A DNA stretch of 64,000 nucleotides from an uncultured Bacteroidales bacterium (GTDB lineage Bacteria; Bacteroidota; Bacteroidia; Bacteroidales; FEN-979). Every line of letters begins with the position of its first letter. The first letter of the stretch is position 1. The notes beneath the pieces are model-generated. The model was not told the origin of the DNA, did not search any database, and saw nothing but the letters and a program-made list of their open reading frames with translations. The position numbers and the translations under genes were made by a program. Below are positions 15,246 through 22,665 of this stretch, piece after piece. The stretch covers positions 1 through 64,000 of the forward strand of contig CAIWXI010000096.1 in NCBI GenBank assembly GCA_903916595.1, read 5' to 3'.

Positions 15246-15493
15246 TCGAAATCGGCACATTTGGCCGCGATCATATCAGGGTAGGCCAGGGTAGTAGCCA
15301 TACATTTTCCCAGGAATTCCTTCCCGGCCGTGTATTTGCCGCAAAATTTGCATTTGGCAATCCGTTCGGCTTTGTCACAAAACGCATCATCGGGCAGAAT
15401 ATCTTGTTTCGAAAGTTTGCACATTCCCTTGAAAACATCCACGGGAAGGTAGTATTTGCAGTCGGTGCAGTTCATATTTACGATTTTCGACAT
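15227..15493 (-). CDS. hpdC: 4-hydroxyphenylacetate decarboxylase small (gamma) subunit
   Basis: An 88-residue iron-sulphur protein. It matches the small subunit of 4-hydroxyphenylacetate decarboxylase in length, in the phrase KGMCKLSKQDI and in its eight-ligand pattern: Cys9, Cys12, Cys25, Cys39 for one [4Fe-4S] cluster and Cys48, Cys51, Cys64, Cys79 for the other. In the clostridial protein, as I recall, the first ligand is His3 rather than Cys; here it is Cys9, giving all-cysteine ligation. The subunit is specific to this decarboxylase among glycyl radical enzymes, so it is the best single marker for the function of the operon. It sits between hpdB and hpdA, the clostridial order. Confidence 0.85.
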   Translation of the reverse strand: MSKIVNMNCTDCKYYLPVDVFKGMCKLSKQDILPDDAFCDKAERIAKCKFCGKYTAGKEFLGKCMATTLAYPDMIAAKCADFEWSSQN

Positions 15494-15506
15494 TCATTTT
15501 AATTTA

Positions 15507-18173
15507 TTACAATTCTTCATACTCCGTTCTCGCAATGACTTCATCCTGTATCTGTTTGCCGAGTTCGACCCAGTACTGGGTAAAACCGGCAACACGCACT
15601 AGCAGGCTGCGGAATTTATCGGGATCTGCCTGGGCCTGTTTCAGCATCCTGGAATCGACAATGTTGAACTGCACATGGAAGCCGCCTTTTCTCATGTAAG
15701 CCCTGATCAGTTCGAGAAATTTCCGGGAACCTTCCCGTCCTCTCACAACCGAAGGATGGATTTTCATGTTAAGCTGTGAGTTCTGAGACTGCGAATGGTT
15801 CCAGCAGGTAGCCGAGCTGAAAAGGGCATAGGGTCCGTGACGGTCGGTGCCGGGATAGGCCGAGACAGAGCCATCCGAGAAAGTTGTCCCGGAAAGACGC
15901 CCGTCGGGTGAGGCCAGGGTTACTGCTCCCATCGGGGCATGTGTTGAAACACTGATCTGGCAGGCATACATGGGCTGGTCATACAGTGAACGGTAGTTAT
16001 GTGTCATCTCGCAGAACCAGTCTTCCCACTGCTTGAAAAGGGAATCAACATAGGGGTCGTCGTTTCCGAACTTGGGGGCGTCCAGACTCATGCGATGGAT
16101 CCTCTGGTATTCACTGTACTGTTCGTTCGGTTTCTGATCGATCAGGGACCATGAGCCGGTTTCCTGGGCTGTATGGTAGCCAAAATTATCGAGAATGGCT
16201 TTGCGGTATGTCGCCAGGTCGAAATTCTTTTCATCATACACATTCTTCTTCAGGGATGCGAGCGCATTCACAAGCGTTGTGTTACCGCAGGATTCCACGT
16301 TGAAAGTAGTATTAAACCGGGCGCCCATCTGGCCAAGGTCCCGCCCTTTTTCAAGGCAGTCGGGCTTAAGCATTGAATTCACCAGCGACGGGCTAATCTT
16401 TCTCCAGGCATCATGCTGTATGTTGTTGGTCAGTGTAAGCACATGCACCGCCCGGCTGAAATAGTTCTGAAAAGCCTGCCAAAGCTCATCATATGATTCA
16501 AGTTTAAGGCCGTGAGCCGGGAAAATCCTCTCTCCCGTACGCATGTCCATCCCGTCGAAGATCACTGTTTCAAGTATCTTGGGCAGTGAAAGGAAATGCA
16601 CTCCCACGCTGGTCGCAGGAGCCGAACCACCGGGTATCCAGTGAATCTCCCCGTCGAGGTTAAGCGGCATCCAGCTTCCCGGACTGGTTTCAAGGCAGCC
16701 GCCGATAGCCCATGCACGGGCTTCTTCCATCTGCATCCCTTCATGGCCGTAATTGTTCAAAAGGAATTCCATGGCCACGGTATTACTCACCCAGGCAGGA
16801 TATCCCGCGCCTGCCTTGGTACATTCTATGCCTTTCAGCAGAAATTCTTCGGGCAGCTTTTCATCGTATAACAATGAAAGCGTGGGTTGAGGTGTTTCGC
16901 AGCTGATACCGGTTTCGAGGATCAGCATCTCCAGTTCATTGGCTGCCGATGTGCCGTCTTTCTTCAGTCCGCCGATACAAAGGTTATTAAACGTGTTGCC
17001 CGACAGTACCCCGCCGACCACGCCCATTGAAGCAAAGCAGTCGATCTCGGTGAACTTGATACGCATGCATTCGAGCAGTTCGATAGTTTTCTCACGGTTC
17101 AGAATACCCCTGTCCATATCTCTTTTCCAGTAGGGATAAAGCACCTGTCCGACCCGACCCGGAGAGAGCCCGGAAATGGCGTCTTCGTTCAGCACGGCAA
17201 CATGAAAAGTCCAGATCATCTGCAATGCGTCGTGAAAGTCCCTGGGGGGAGAAGCAGAAATGTGATCAAGCCGCTCAGCCAGGTCAGAGTACTCTGCTTT
17301 TTGTTTTTCTTCTTTTTCCAGATTGGCAAGGAATCGGGCTTCTTCAGCATAGTTCCTGATCCAGGCCTTCAGACCCTGCAGCATAGTGATCACGGCTTTA
17401 TAGAAATACAGACGATCCATCTCAGGATAGCCTGCTACTTCGTTCATGCCTTCTTCGCAGATATGTATTACCCCGTCGATGCCGTATTGAAGAGGGTAAT
17501 AATAATTCATCACCTCACGGCCCTGGGGAAGGGTATAGCCTGAGTCGAACATGCAGATGACCGAACGCATGATGGCTTCCTTTTCCTTGTACCCCGGAAC
17601 CATCTGTTCGTATTTATGGCCCACGTCATCCACCGAACGGTCTTTCCATCGCTTAGCCACCTCAAGCATCACCGGCATCTCCTCTACGCGTAAACCGAAT
17701 TTTCCGGCAATGGAAATCACTTTGCCTATTGATTTGGTGACGTTACCCCCGCCTTTGCCAACGGTGGTAAATGTATCGGCCGTAAGTTTGCCCGATTCGA
17801 GGGCTTCCTGGTAAAGTCTGTCCTCGGCTGCCATAAAAAATGCTTCCGACAGCCAGGGCATGGGATATGAACCGCGTAAAAAAGAAGCTTTGCCCATGGC
17901 AAGAAGCTCGCCAGGGTATATCACCGGGGTTAAATGTTCAAAACCGGCTTTCAGACTTTCGGCCCGGCGGATGATCGGGATTTCCCCGTCAAGCTCATCC
18001 CAGCGGCGGGTGTACCAGTATGGAAATTCCATTGAAGCCGATGATTTGGCACCGAAATACAGTTCACGTGCCGTATTTGCCCTTTCTGTCGGTTTAAGTT
18101 TTTTCTCCCGGTCCTCAACCTGCTGTGCAGGTTTGTTCCCGTAATAATTGATTGATTCGGATGAGCTTTCCAT
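15507..18173 (-). CDS. hpdB: 4-hydroxyphenylacetate decarboxylase, glycyl radical catalytic subunit
   Basis: An 888-residue glycyl radical enzyme predicted to decarboxylate 4-hydroxyphenylacetate (from tyrosine fermentation) to p-cresol. The glycyl radical motif RVAGFTQYW places Gly863; the thiyl Cys493 is in GGCLETSPGSW with Glu495 two residues on. Compared with the C. scatologenes enzyme numbering I remember (Ser344, Cys503, Glu505, His536, Glu637, Gly873), this protein has Ser334, Cys493, Glu495, His526, Glu627 and Gly863: all six at a constant offset of ten. This supports decarboxylase activity rather than pyruvate formate-lyase or a dehydratase. The gene starts 8 bp after the algH-like gene, so it may be read from that promoter. 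Confidence 0.9.
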   Translation of the reverse strand: MESSSESINYYGNKPAQQVEDREKKLKPTERANTARELYFGAKSSASMEFPYWYTRRWDELDGEIPIIRRAESLKAGFEHLTPVIYPGELLAMGKASFLRGSYPMPWLSEAFFMAAEDRLYQEALESGKLTADTFTTVGKGGGNVTKSIGKVISIAGKFGLRVEEMPVMLEVAKRWKDRSVDDVGHKYEQMVPGYKEKEAIMRSVICMFDSGYTLPQGREVMNYYYPLQYGIDGVIHICEEGMNEVAGYPEMDRLYFYKAVITMLQGLKAWIRNYAEEARFLANLEKEEKQKAEYSDLAERLDHISASPPRDFHDALQMIWTFHVAVLNEDAISGLSPGRVGQVLYPYWKRDMDRGILNREKTIELLECMRIKFTEIDCFASMGVVGGVLSGNTFNNLCIGGLKKDGTSAANELEMLILETGISCETPQPTLSLLYDEKLPEEFLLKGIECTKAGAGYPAWVSNTVAMEFLLNNYGHEGMQMEEARAWAIGGCLETSPGSWMPLNLDGEIHWIPGGSAPATSVGVHFLSLPKILETVIFDGMDMRTGERIFPAHGLKLESYDELWQAFQNYFSRAVHVLTLTNNIQHDAWRKISPSLVNSMLKPDCLEKGRDLGQMGARFNTTFNVESCGNTTLVNALASLKKNVYDEKNFDLATYRKAILDNFGYHTAQETGSWSLIDQKPNEQYSEYQRIHRMSLDAPKFGNDDPYVDSLFKQWEDWFCEMTHNYRSLYDQPMYACQISVSTHAPMGAVTLASPDGRLSGTTFSDGSVSAYPGTDRHGPYALFSSATCWNHSQSQNSQLNMKIHPSVVRGREGSRKFLELIRAYMRKGGFHVQFNIVDSRMLKQAQADPDKFRSLLVRVAGFTQYWVELGKQIQDEVIARTEYEEL

Positions 18174-18180
18174 AATAATT

Positions 18181-18741
18181 TCAGTTTAATGTCGGGTCGG
18201 CAGGATAATTTGCCCAGATGGCATAATCATGACCCATATGTTTCAGATAATTGCTCCAGAGAGTTCCCGGCTTTGTGCTGATCACTTCCTCAGGTGTAGT
18301 ATGGGATAAGACCCATGAATTTTCATTGATTTCACGGTTGAGCTGACTTGGTTCCCATCCGGCGTAGCCGACAAAAAAACGGATATGGGTTTCGTTGATA
18401 AGCCCTTTCCTGATGTACGACTTTACCGTGTTAATGTTTCCACCCCAATACAATCCCTGCATGATTTTCAGGCTGCCATCAATATCGTCGAGGGTATGCA
18501 CGAAAAACACACTGTCGGTCTTTACCGGCCCCCCCATGTAAACCGGGAAGTCAAACTCCAGCATGTCCTCAAAAAGTTCGGGCAGCCTCATTTCAATGGG
18601 CTTGTTGATGATGACCCCGAAAGTCCCTTCCTTGCTGTGCTCGGCAAGCAAAACAACCGATTGCCTGAAGTAATAATCCTGCAGCGAAGGCTCGGAAATA
18701 AGAATAATCCCCTGCTTCGGCTTTATGATCTTTTTATCCAT
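18181..18741 (-). CDS. YqgE/AlgH family protein
   Basis: A 186-residue member of the widespread YqgE/AlgH (DUF179) family of unproven function. Diagnostic segments: KQGIILISEPSLQD at 9-22, GTFGVIINKP at about 39-48, YMGGPV at 68-73, RFFVGYAGWEPSQL near 120-133 and the ENSW segment. Length is normal. It has a good -7 promoter 23 bases upstream and is followed after 8 bp by hpdB, making it the promoter-proximal gene of the decarboxylase operon. No functional link with the decarboxylase is known to me. Confidence 0.92.
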   Translation of the reverse strand: MDKKIIKPKQGIILISEPSLQDYYFRQSVVLLAEHSKEGTFGVIINKPIEMRLPELFEDMLEFDFPVYMGGPVKTDSVFFVHTLDDIDGSLKIMQGLYWGGNINTVKSYIRKGLINETHIRFFVGYAGWEPSQLNREINENSWVLSHTTPEEVISTKPGTLWSNYLKHMGHDYAIWANYPADPTLN

Positions 18742-18764
18742 CCTGTGCGGATCAGTTTTGGTGG

Positions 18765-18772
18765 CAAACGTA
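18765..18772 (-). promoter_or_regulatory. -7 element of the algH-hpdBCA unit
   Basis: TACGTTTG on the minus strand (exact TAnnTTTG), 23 bases before the ATG, with a TTG about 20 bp further upstream as a -33 candidate. It is back to back with the murL promoter. Confidence 0.65.
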
Positions 18773-18784
18773 CACGAATTTGAT

Positions 18785-18792
18785 TACTTTTG
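18785..18792 (+). promoter_or_regulatory. -7 element of the murL-murD2-glucosaminidase unit
   Basis: TACTTTTG on the plus strand (exact TAnnTTTG), 74 bases before the murL ATG; a TTTG at 18757 is a weak -33 candidate at wide spacing. Confidence 0.55.
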
Positions 18793-18866
18793 CAAGTAGT
18801 AAAAAAACTTTCACTCTATAACGTAACTCTGCTGAAATAATTACAGGGTAAAGATACTATCATTTA

Positions 18867-20243
18867 ATGCCAAAGTCCAGCAATCAGGATAAACTAACGA
18901 AATTGTCGGCCCGGTTCCCCTTTTTTATCTACGAGGAATACACCTGTTTACTTGAACCCAAAGGGCTGAACATTAGTTTTCATTTCAACCTTGGAGGCTG
19001 CTATCATTTTCGTCCCAAACTTTTCGTCCCCAGAAAAAACTGGGCGTTTCCTGACCATATTCTACAGCCGCTGCTGCCTTCCCTGGCGTTTCATATCGGG
19101 ATGATTGAACTGATCAGCTACTGGAAATGCGCCTGTCCGCCTAAAGTCATCATTAAACCTTCGGGACTCAGCCGGGAACAGATCCTCTGGTGGAAGAAAC
19201 TGTATTTTCTGGGGCTGGGAGAGTTCTTTTACCTGAACTCTATCGTTACCGACGAACATTCATTTATGAATATCGAATCCGGGGATGAGATTTTTTCTTC
19301 TCTGGCTACGCCGGATTTGAACGCATCGGTGATCATACCGGTTGGAGGGGGCAAGGACTCGGCTGTGACACTTGAAATGCTTAAGGGATCGTTTGACGTC
19401 ATGCCTTTCGTTCTGAATTCACGCGGCGCCACATCCGCAGTAATTGAAGCTGCAGGAATTGATCAGGACAGGGCTTTGCTGATGACCCGCACAATTGACC
19501 CTCTGCTGATCGAACTCAATGCCCGGGGTTTTCTTAACGGACATACTCCCTTTTCGGCTTTGCTGGCTTTTATTTCTCTTGCAGCGGCCCTTCTCACAGG
19601 CAGGAAATACGTCGTGCTTTCCAACGAGTTTAGCGCCAATGAACCTACTATCCCCGGAACCAATATCAATCACCAGTATTCAAAGTCGCTTGAATTCGAG
19701 AATGATTTTCGTTTTTATGTGAGTAAATATATTACTCGTAACATTGAATATTTCAGTTTTCTGCGGCCCCTGAACGAACTTCAGATCGCATCTCTTTTTT
19801 CAGGTTTTACTGCATACCATAAGGTTTTCAGGTCCTGCAACGCCGGCAGTAAAACCAATTCCTGGTGCGGGCGCTGTCCTAAATGTTTGTTTACTTTTAT
19901 CATTCTTGCACCATTCATGGGGATTGAGCGTCTCACAGAACTTTTCGGGAAGAATCTGCTTGAGGATGCAGAGTTATCTCACATATTCTGGCAGTTCACA
20001 GGTGCTGCCGATGAGAAACCGTTCGACTGCATAGGTACCATTGACGAGGTGAACATGGCCTTGTGCGAGAGCATCAGGCTGCAGCAGGGAAAGGAACTTC
20101 CGTTTTTATTACAGAATTACATGAATTCAAAGGAATACGAAAAGTTCAGGGGCTGTGATTTTATGATCCCGCTGAAATCTTATATGCCAAACAATCTGCC
20201 GGAACCATTCGGAAATATTTTAAAGACTGCGCTGCATGCTTGA
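18867..20243 (+). CDS. murL: MurL-like UDP-MurNAc-L-Ala-L-Glu epimerase (PP-loop ATPase)
   Basis: A 458-residue protein with a PP-loop ATP pyrophosphatase motif, PVGGGKDSAV, at about 158-167, and a cysteine-rich SWCGRCPKC near 330. It is adjacent to, and overlaps by 8 bp, a MurD-type ligase. This combination matches the MurL/MurD2 pair described in Xanthomonas, where MurD2 adds L-Glu to UDP-MurNAc-L-Ala and MurL uses ATP to invert that residue to D-Glu. A PP-loop fits the reported AMP-plus-pyrophosphate chemistry. It is not a GMP synthetase or tRNA-modifying PP-loop enzyme, since neither companion domain is present. Assignment rests on motif, length and gene pairing. Confidence 0.8.
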   Translation: MPKSSNQDKLTKLSARFPFFIYEEYTCLLEPKGLNISFHFNLGGCYHFRPKLFVPRKNWAFPDHILQPLLPSLAFHIGMIELISYWKCACPPKVIIKPSGLSREQILWWKKLYFLGLGEFFYLNSIVTDEHSFMNIESGDEIFSSLATPDLNASVIIPVGGGKDSAVTLEMLKGSFDVMPFVLNSRGATSAVIEAAGIDQDRALLMTRTIDPLLIELNARGFLNGHTPFSALLAFISLAAALLTGRKYVVLSNEFSANEPTIPGTNINHQYSKSLEFENDFRFYVSKYITRNIEYFSFLRPLNELQIASLFSGFTAYHKVFRSCNAGSKTNSWCGRCPKCLFTFIILAPFMGIERLTELFGKNLLEDAELSHIFWQFTGAADEKPFDCIGTIDEVNMALCESIRLQQGKELPFLLQNYMNSKEYEKFRGCDFMIPLKSYMPNNLPEPFGNILKTALHA

Positions 20244-21609
20244 ATTTCTGAAGCAGAAGCTTGAAGGTAAATCTATAGTCATTCTGGGGTTCGGGAGGGA
20301 AGGACAGTCGTCGTACACTCTCATCAGGGAGGTATTCCCCGAAAAGCATCTGCTCATTGCCGACAGCAACGGCGAAGCAGGTGATCATCCCTTACTTAAG
20401 GGCGATAAGAATCTTGAATTCTACACGGGTAACAATTATTTGGATTCAGCGCGGTGTTGCGATTATGTGATGAAGAGCCCCGGAGTTCGCATAAATCATC
20501 TTCAACCTCCGATACCTTCTTCGAGAATTATTTCACAGACTTCGCTCTTTCTTGAACGATATGGTCGTCAGGTGATTGGCGTTACAGGAACCAAAGGCAA
20601 AAGCACGACTTCGAGCCTCATACACCATATTCTACAGCTGGCGGGCAAAGACTCCTGTCTGGTGGGCAACATTGGTTCTCCGGCCTTTAATTTTATCTCG
20701 AGGATACATACCGAAACGATGATTGTTTTTGAACTTTCGTCGCACCAGCTAGAATATACCGGGATTTCCCCTCACGTATCTGTATTGCTGAATCTTTTTC
20801 AGGAGCATCTCGACGCATATCCTTCTTATGAGGCTTACCAGCGGGCCAAAATGAATATTGCCCGTTTCCAGGGCCAGGGCGATTTTCTTATTTATCATGC
20901 TTCGGATGAGCTTTTGGCGGCCCATATAAGTGCCGCGGATAGCAAGGCGCATCTTTTCCCTTTTTCACTTTCGGAACAACACCGGCCAGGGGTTTTCAGG
21001 AATGAGAGTTCGGTTTGTTTCAGCGACGGCCGGGTTGAGAGGGTAATATGGAAACTGGAACAGAAGCGTTATCTCAAAGGCGAACACAACCTGAAGAACA
21101 TTATGGCGGCGATCGGAGCCTGTGTTGTTTCAGCTATACCCGATGAAGCCATGCGCGAAGGGATACTTACATTCAAAGGGCTGGAGCATCGCCTTGAATA
21201 TGTAGGCGAATACCGGCAGATCCATTTTTATAACGACAGTATTGCAACCATTCCCGAAGCCACGATTGAAGCGGTGAAGTCACTGCCGAATGTCGGCACA
21301 CTGATTCTCGGAGGTTTCGACCGCGGCATAGATTACCGCGCTCTTGCCTGCTTTCTGGTGACTTCAGGGGTGAGAACCCTCGTATTGCTGGGTGCAGCCG
21401 GCATGCGGATAGGGGAATGCATGGAGACACTGAAACCTCATCCGCAGAAAATTATTTATATTAACCGCTTTGATTCATTGAAAGAGATTGTATTCAGTGA
21501 AACCAGGCCGGGCTATTCCTGCCTTCTTTCACCAGCGGCGGCCAGTTATGATGAATTCGCGAATTTCGAGGAAAGAGGCAAACGGTTCAGGGAGATTGTA
21601 AGGGTATGA
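20236..21609 (+). CDS. murD2: UDP-N-acetylmuramoyl-L-alanine--L-glutamate ligase, MurD2 type
   Basis: A 457-residue Mur ligase in the cytosolic steps of peptidoglycan precursor synthesis. It has an N-terminal Rossmann segment VILGFGREGQSS (15-26), the ATP loop GVTGTKGKSTTS (115-126), the FELSSHQLEY segment, LNLFQEHLDAY (carrying the metal-ligand His) and the C-terminal HRLEYVGEY and NDSIATIPEATI segments. These are MurD hallmarks. The overlap with the MurL-like gene points to MurD2, which uses L-Glu instead of D-Glu. The stop overlaps the start of the glucosaminidase gene (ATGA), so three wall genes are coupled. Whether a classical murD/murI pair exists elsewhere cannot be seen here. Confidence 0.85.
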   Translation: MLEFLKQKLEGKSIVILGFGREGQSSYTLIREVFPEKHLLIADSNGEAGDHPLLKGDKNLEFYTGNNYLDSARCCDYVMKSPGVRINHLQPPIPSSRIISQTSLFLERYGRQVIGVTGTKGKSTTSSLIHHILQLAGKDSCLVGNIGSPAFNFISRIHTETMIVFELSSHQLEYTGISPHVSVLLNLFQEHLDAYPSYEAYQRAKMNIARFQGQGDFLIYHASDELLAAHISAADSKAHLFPFSLSEQHRPGVFRNESSVCFSDGRVERVIWKLEQKRYLKGEHNLKNIMAAIGACVVSAIPDEAMREGILTFKGLEHRLEYVGEYRQIHFYNDSIATIPEATIEAVKSLPNVGTLILGGFDRGIDYRALACFLVTSGVRTLVLLGAAGMRIGECMETLKPHPQKIIYINRFDSLKEIVFSETRPGYSCLLSPAAASYDEFANFEERGKRFREIVRV

Positions 21610-22640
21610 GTAGTAAAGGATGCGGGATGCGGGATGCGGGATATCAGATATCAGATATCAGATATCAGATATCAGATATCAGATCCCGGCTCTCGGATCT
21701 CGGATGGAGGTTACTGGTTGCGGGTTTCTGGATGCTGGCGGTGGGGGCCCGGGCCCAGAGTTCTTCCTACGATGTGCAGGTTGGGCTGTATATCAAGGCA
21801 TACAGTACGATAGCTGTGGAGGAGATGAATCAGTATCATGTTCCGGCAAGTATAACGCTGGCACAGGGCATCATTGAATCGGGAGTCGGGCAAAGCAGGC
21901 TGGCCAGGGAGGCTAACAATCATTTCGGTATCAAGTGCCATAAAGACTGGGCAGGGAAGACTTTTCACCAGGATGATGAAACCCGGAATGAATGTTTCCG
22001 GAAGTACGATCACGCGGAGGAATCTTTCAGGGATCACTCATTTTTCCTTACGCAGAGAGATCGTTATAAGGGATTGTTCAGGCTGCAGGCAACCAACTAC
22101 AGGGGATGGGCCGAAGGGCTTGAATCGGCAGGTTATGCCACCAATGATCAGTACGCGGAGATGCTCATCCGCACTATAGAAAATTATCAGCTATACTTGT
22201 ATGACAGGACTGGGTATATTGGGGAAACTACAATCGCAGCAAATGATCCGGACTTTGCCCGGTATGCCTGGGTTGCGGCCTTCCGTGCCAGCGGTTATGC
22301 GGGTGACGGCCGGAGGAAATATGTAAACAACAAACTGGAATGCATTGTAGCGAAAAAATCAGATAATCTTGCGACCTTATCTGTTTTGCTCGATATTCCT
22401 GAGAAAAGGCTAATGAAATACAATGACCTGAAGTATCCTGGTTCGTTGGAAGCAGGGCAGGTTGTTTATCTGGAACCAAAGAGGAGAAGGGCTGCAGTTA
22501 AGACTCATGTGGCTGATGCTAAAGAGTCGCTGTATGAGATTTCCCAGCGCTACGGGATAGAAATGAAAATGCTGCTCAGGAGAAGTGGAATGGCCGAAGG
22601 GATGAATCCTTTTCCGGGTCAGGTTATACCTCTGCGCTAA
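21606..22640 (+). CDS. Secreted endo-beta-N-acetylglucosaminidase (GH73) with LysM-like repeats and a repeat-coded leader
   Basis: A cell-wall glucosaminidase of the FlgJ/LytD (GH73) type. SITLAQGIIESGVGQSRL contains the catalytic Glu91, followed by NNHFGIKCHKDW, the FRKYDHAEESFRDHS segment and YATNDQYAEML. The C-terminal part from about 240 contains LysM-like segments (NLATLSVLLDIPEKRL and ESLYEISQRYGIEM). The signal-peptide core is at about 35-50 (LLVAGFWMLAVGARA). Residues 5-27, before it, are coded by three GGATGCG and six ATCAGAT heptamers, giving an unusual acidic pre-signal stretch. The ATG overlaps the murD2 stop. Loss or gain of one or two heptamers would shift the frame and abolish secretion, so expression may be phase-variable. 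Confidence 0.88.
   Translation: MSSKGCGMRDAGYQISDIRYQISDIRSRLSDLGWRLLVAGFWMLAVGARAQSSSYDVQVGLYIKAYSTIAVEEMNQYHVPASITLAQGIIESGVGQSRLAREANNHFGIKCHKDWAGKTFHQDDETRNECFRKYDHAEESFRDHSFFLTQRDRYKGLFRLQATNYRGWAEGLESAGYATNDQYAEMLIRTIENYQLYLYDRTGYIGETTIAANDPDFARYAWVAAFRASGYAGDGRRKYVNNKLECIVAKKSDNLATLSVLLDIPEKRLMKYNDLKYPGSLEAGQVVYLEPKRRRAAVKTHVADAKESLYEISQRYGIEMKMLLRRSGMAEGMNPFPGQVIPLR
21618..21684. repeat. GGATGCG and ATCAGAT heptamers between start codon and signal peptide
   Basis: Three GGATGCG units (21618-21638), a 4-base junction, then six perfect ATCAGAT units (21643-21684). All are translated. The ATCAGAT orientation is the one without stops. Confidence 0.95.
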
Positions 22641-22665
22641 ACCAGCGTGTGTGGGCAAGCCTTTG

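Noticed and set aside
14298-18173. Pyruvate formate-lyase or choline/glycerol glycyl radical system
   Set aside because: The small Fe-S subunit and the Ser/Cys/Glu/His/Glu/Gly positions fit 4-hydroxyphenylacetate decarboxylase; no microcompartment genes or CC active-site pair are present.
18867-20243. PP-loop protein as a GMP synthetase, ExsB or tRNA-modifying enzyme
   Set aside because: No glutamine amidotransferase or tRNA-binding domain is present, and pairing with a MurD-type ligase points to MurL.
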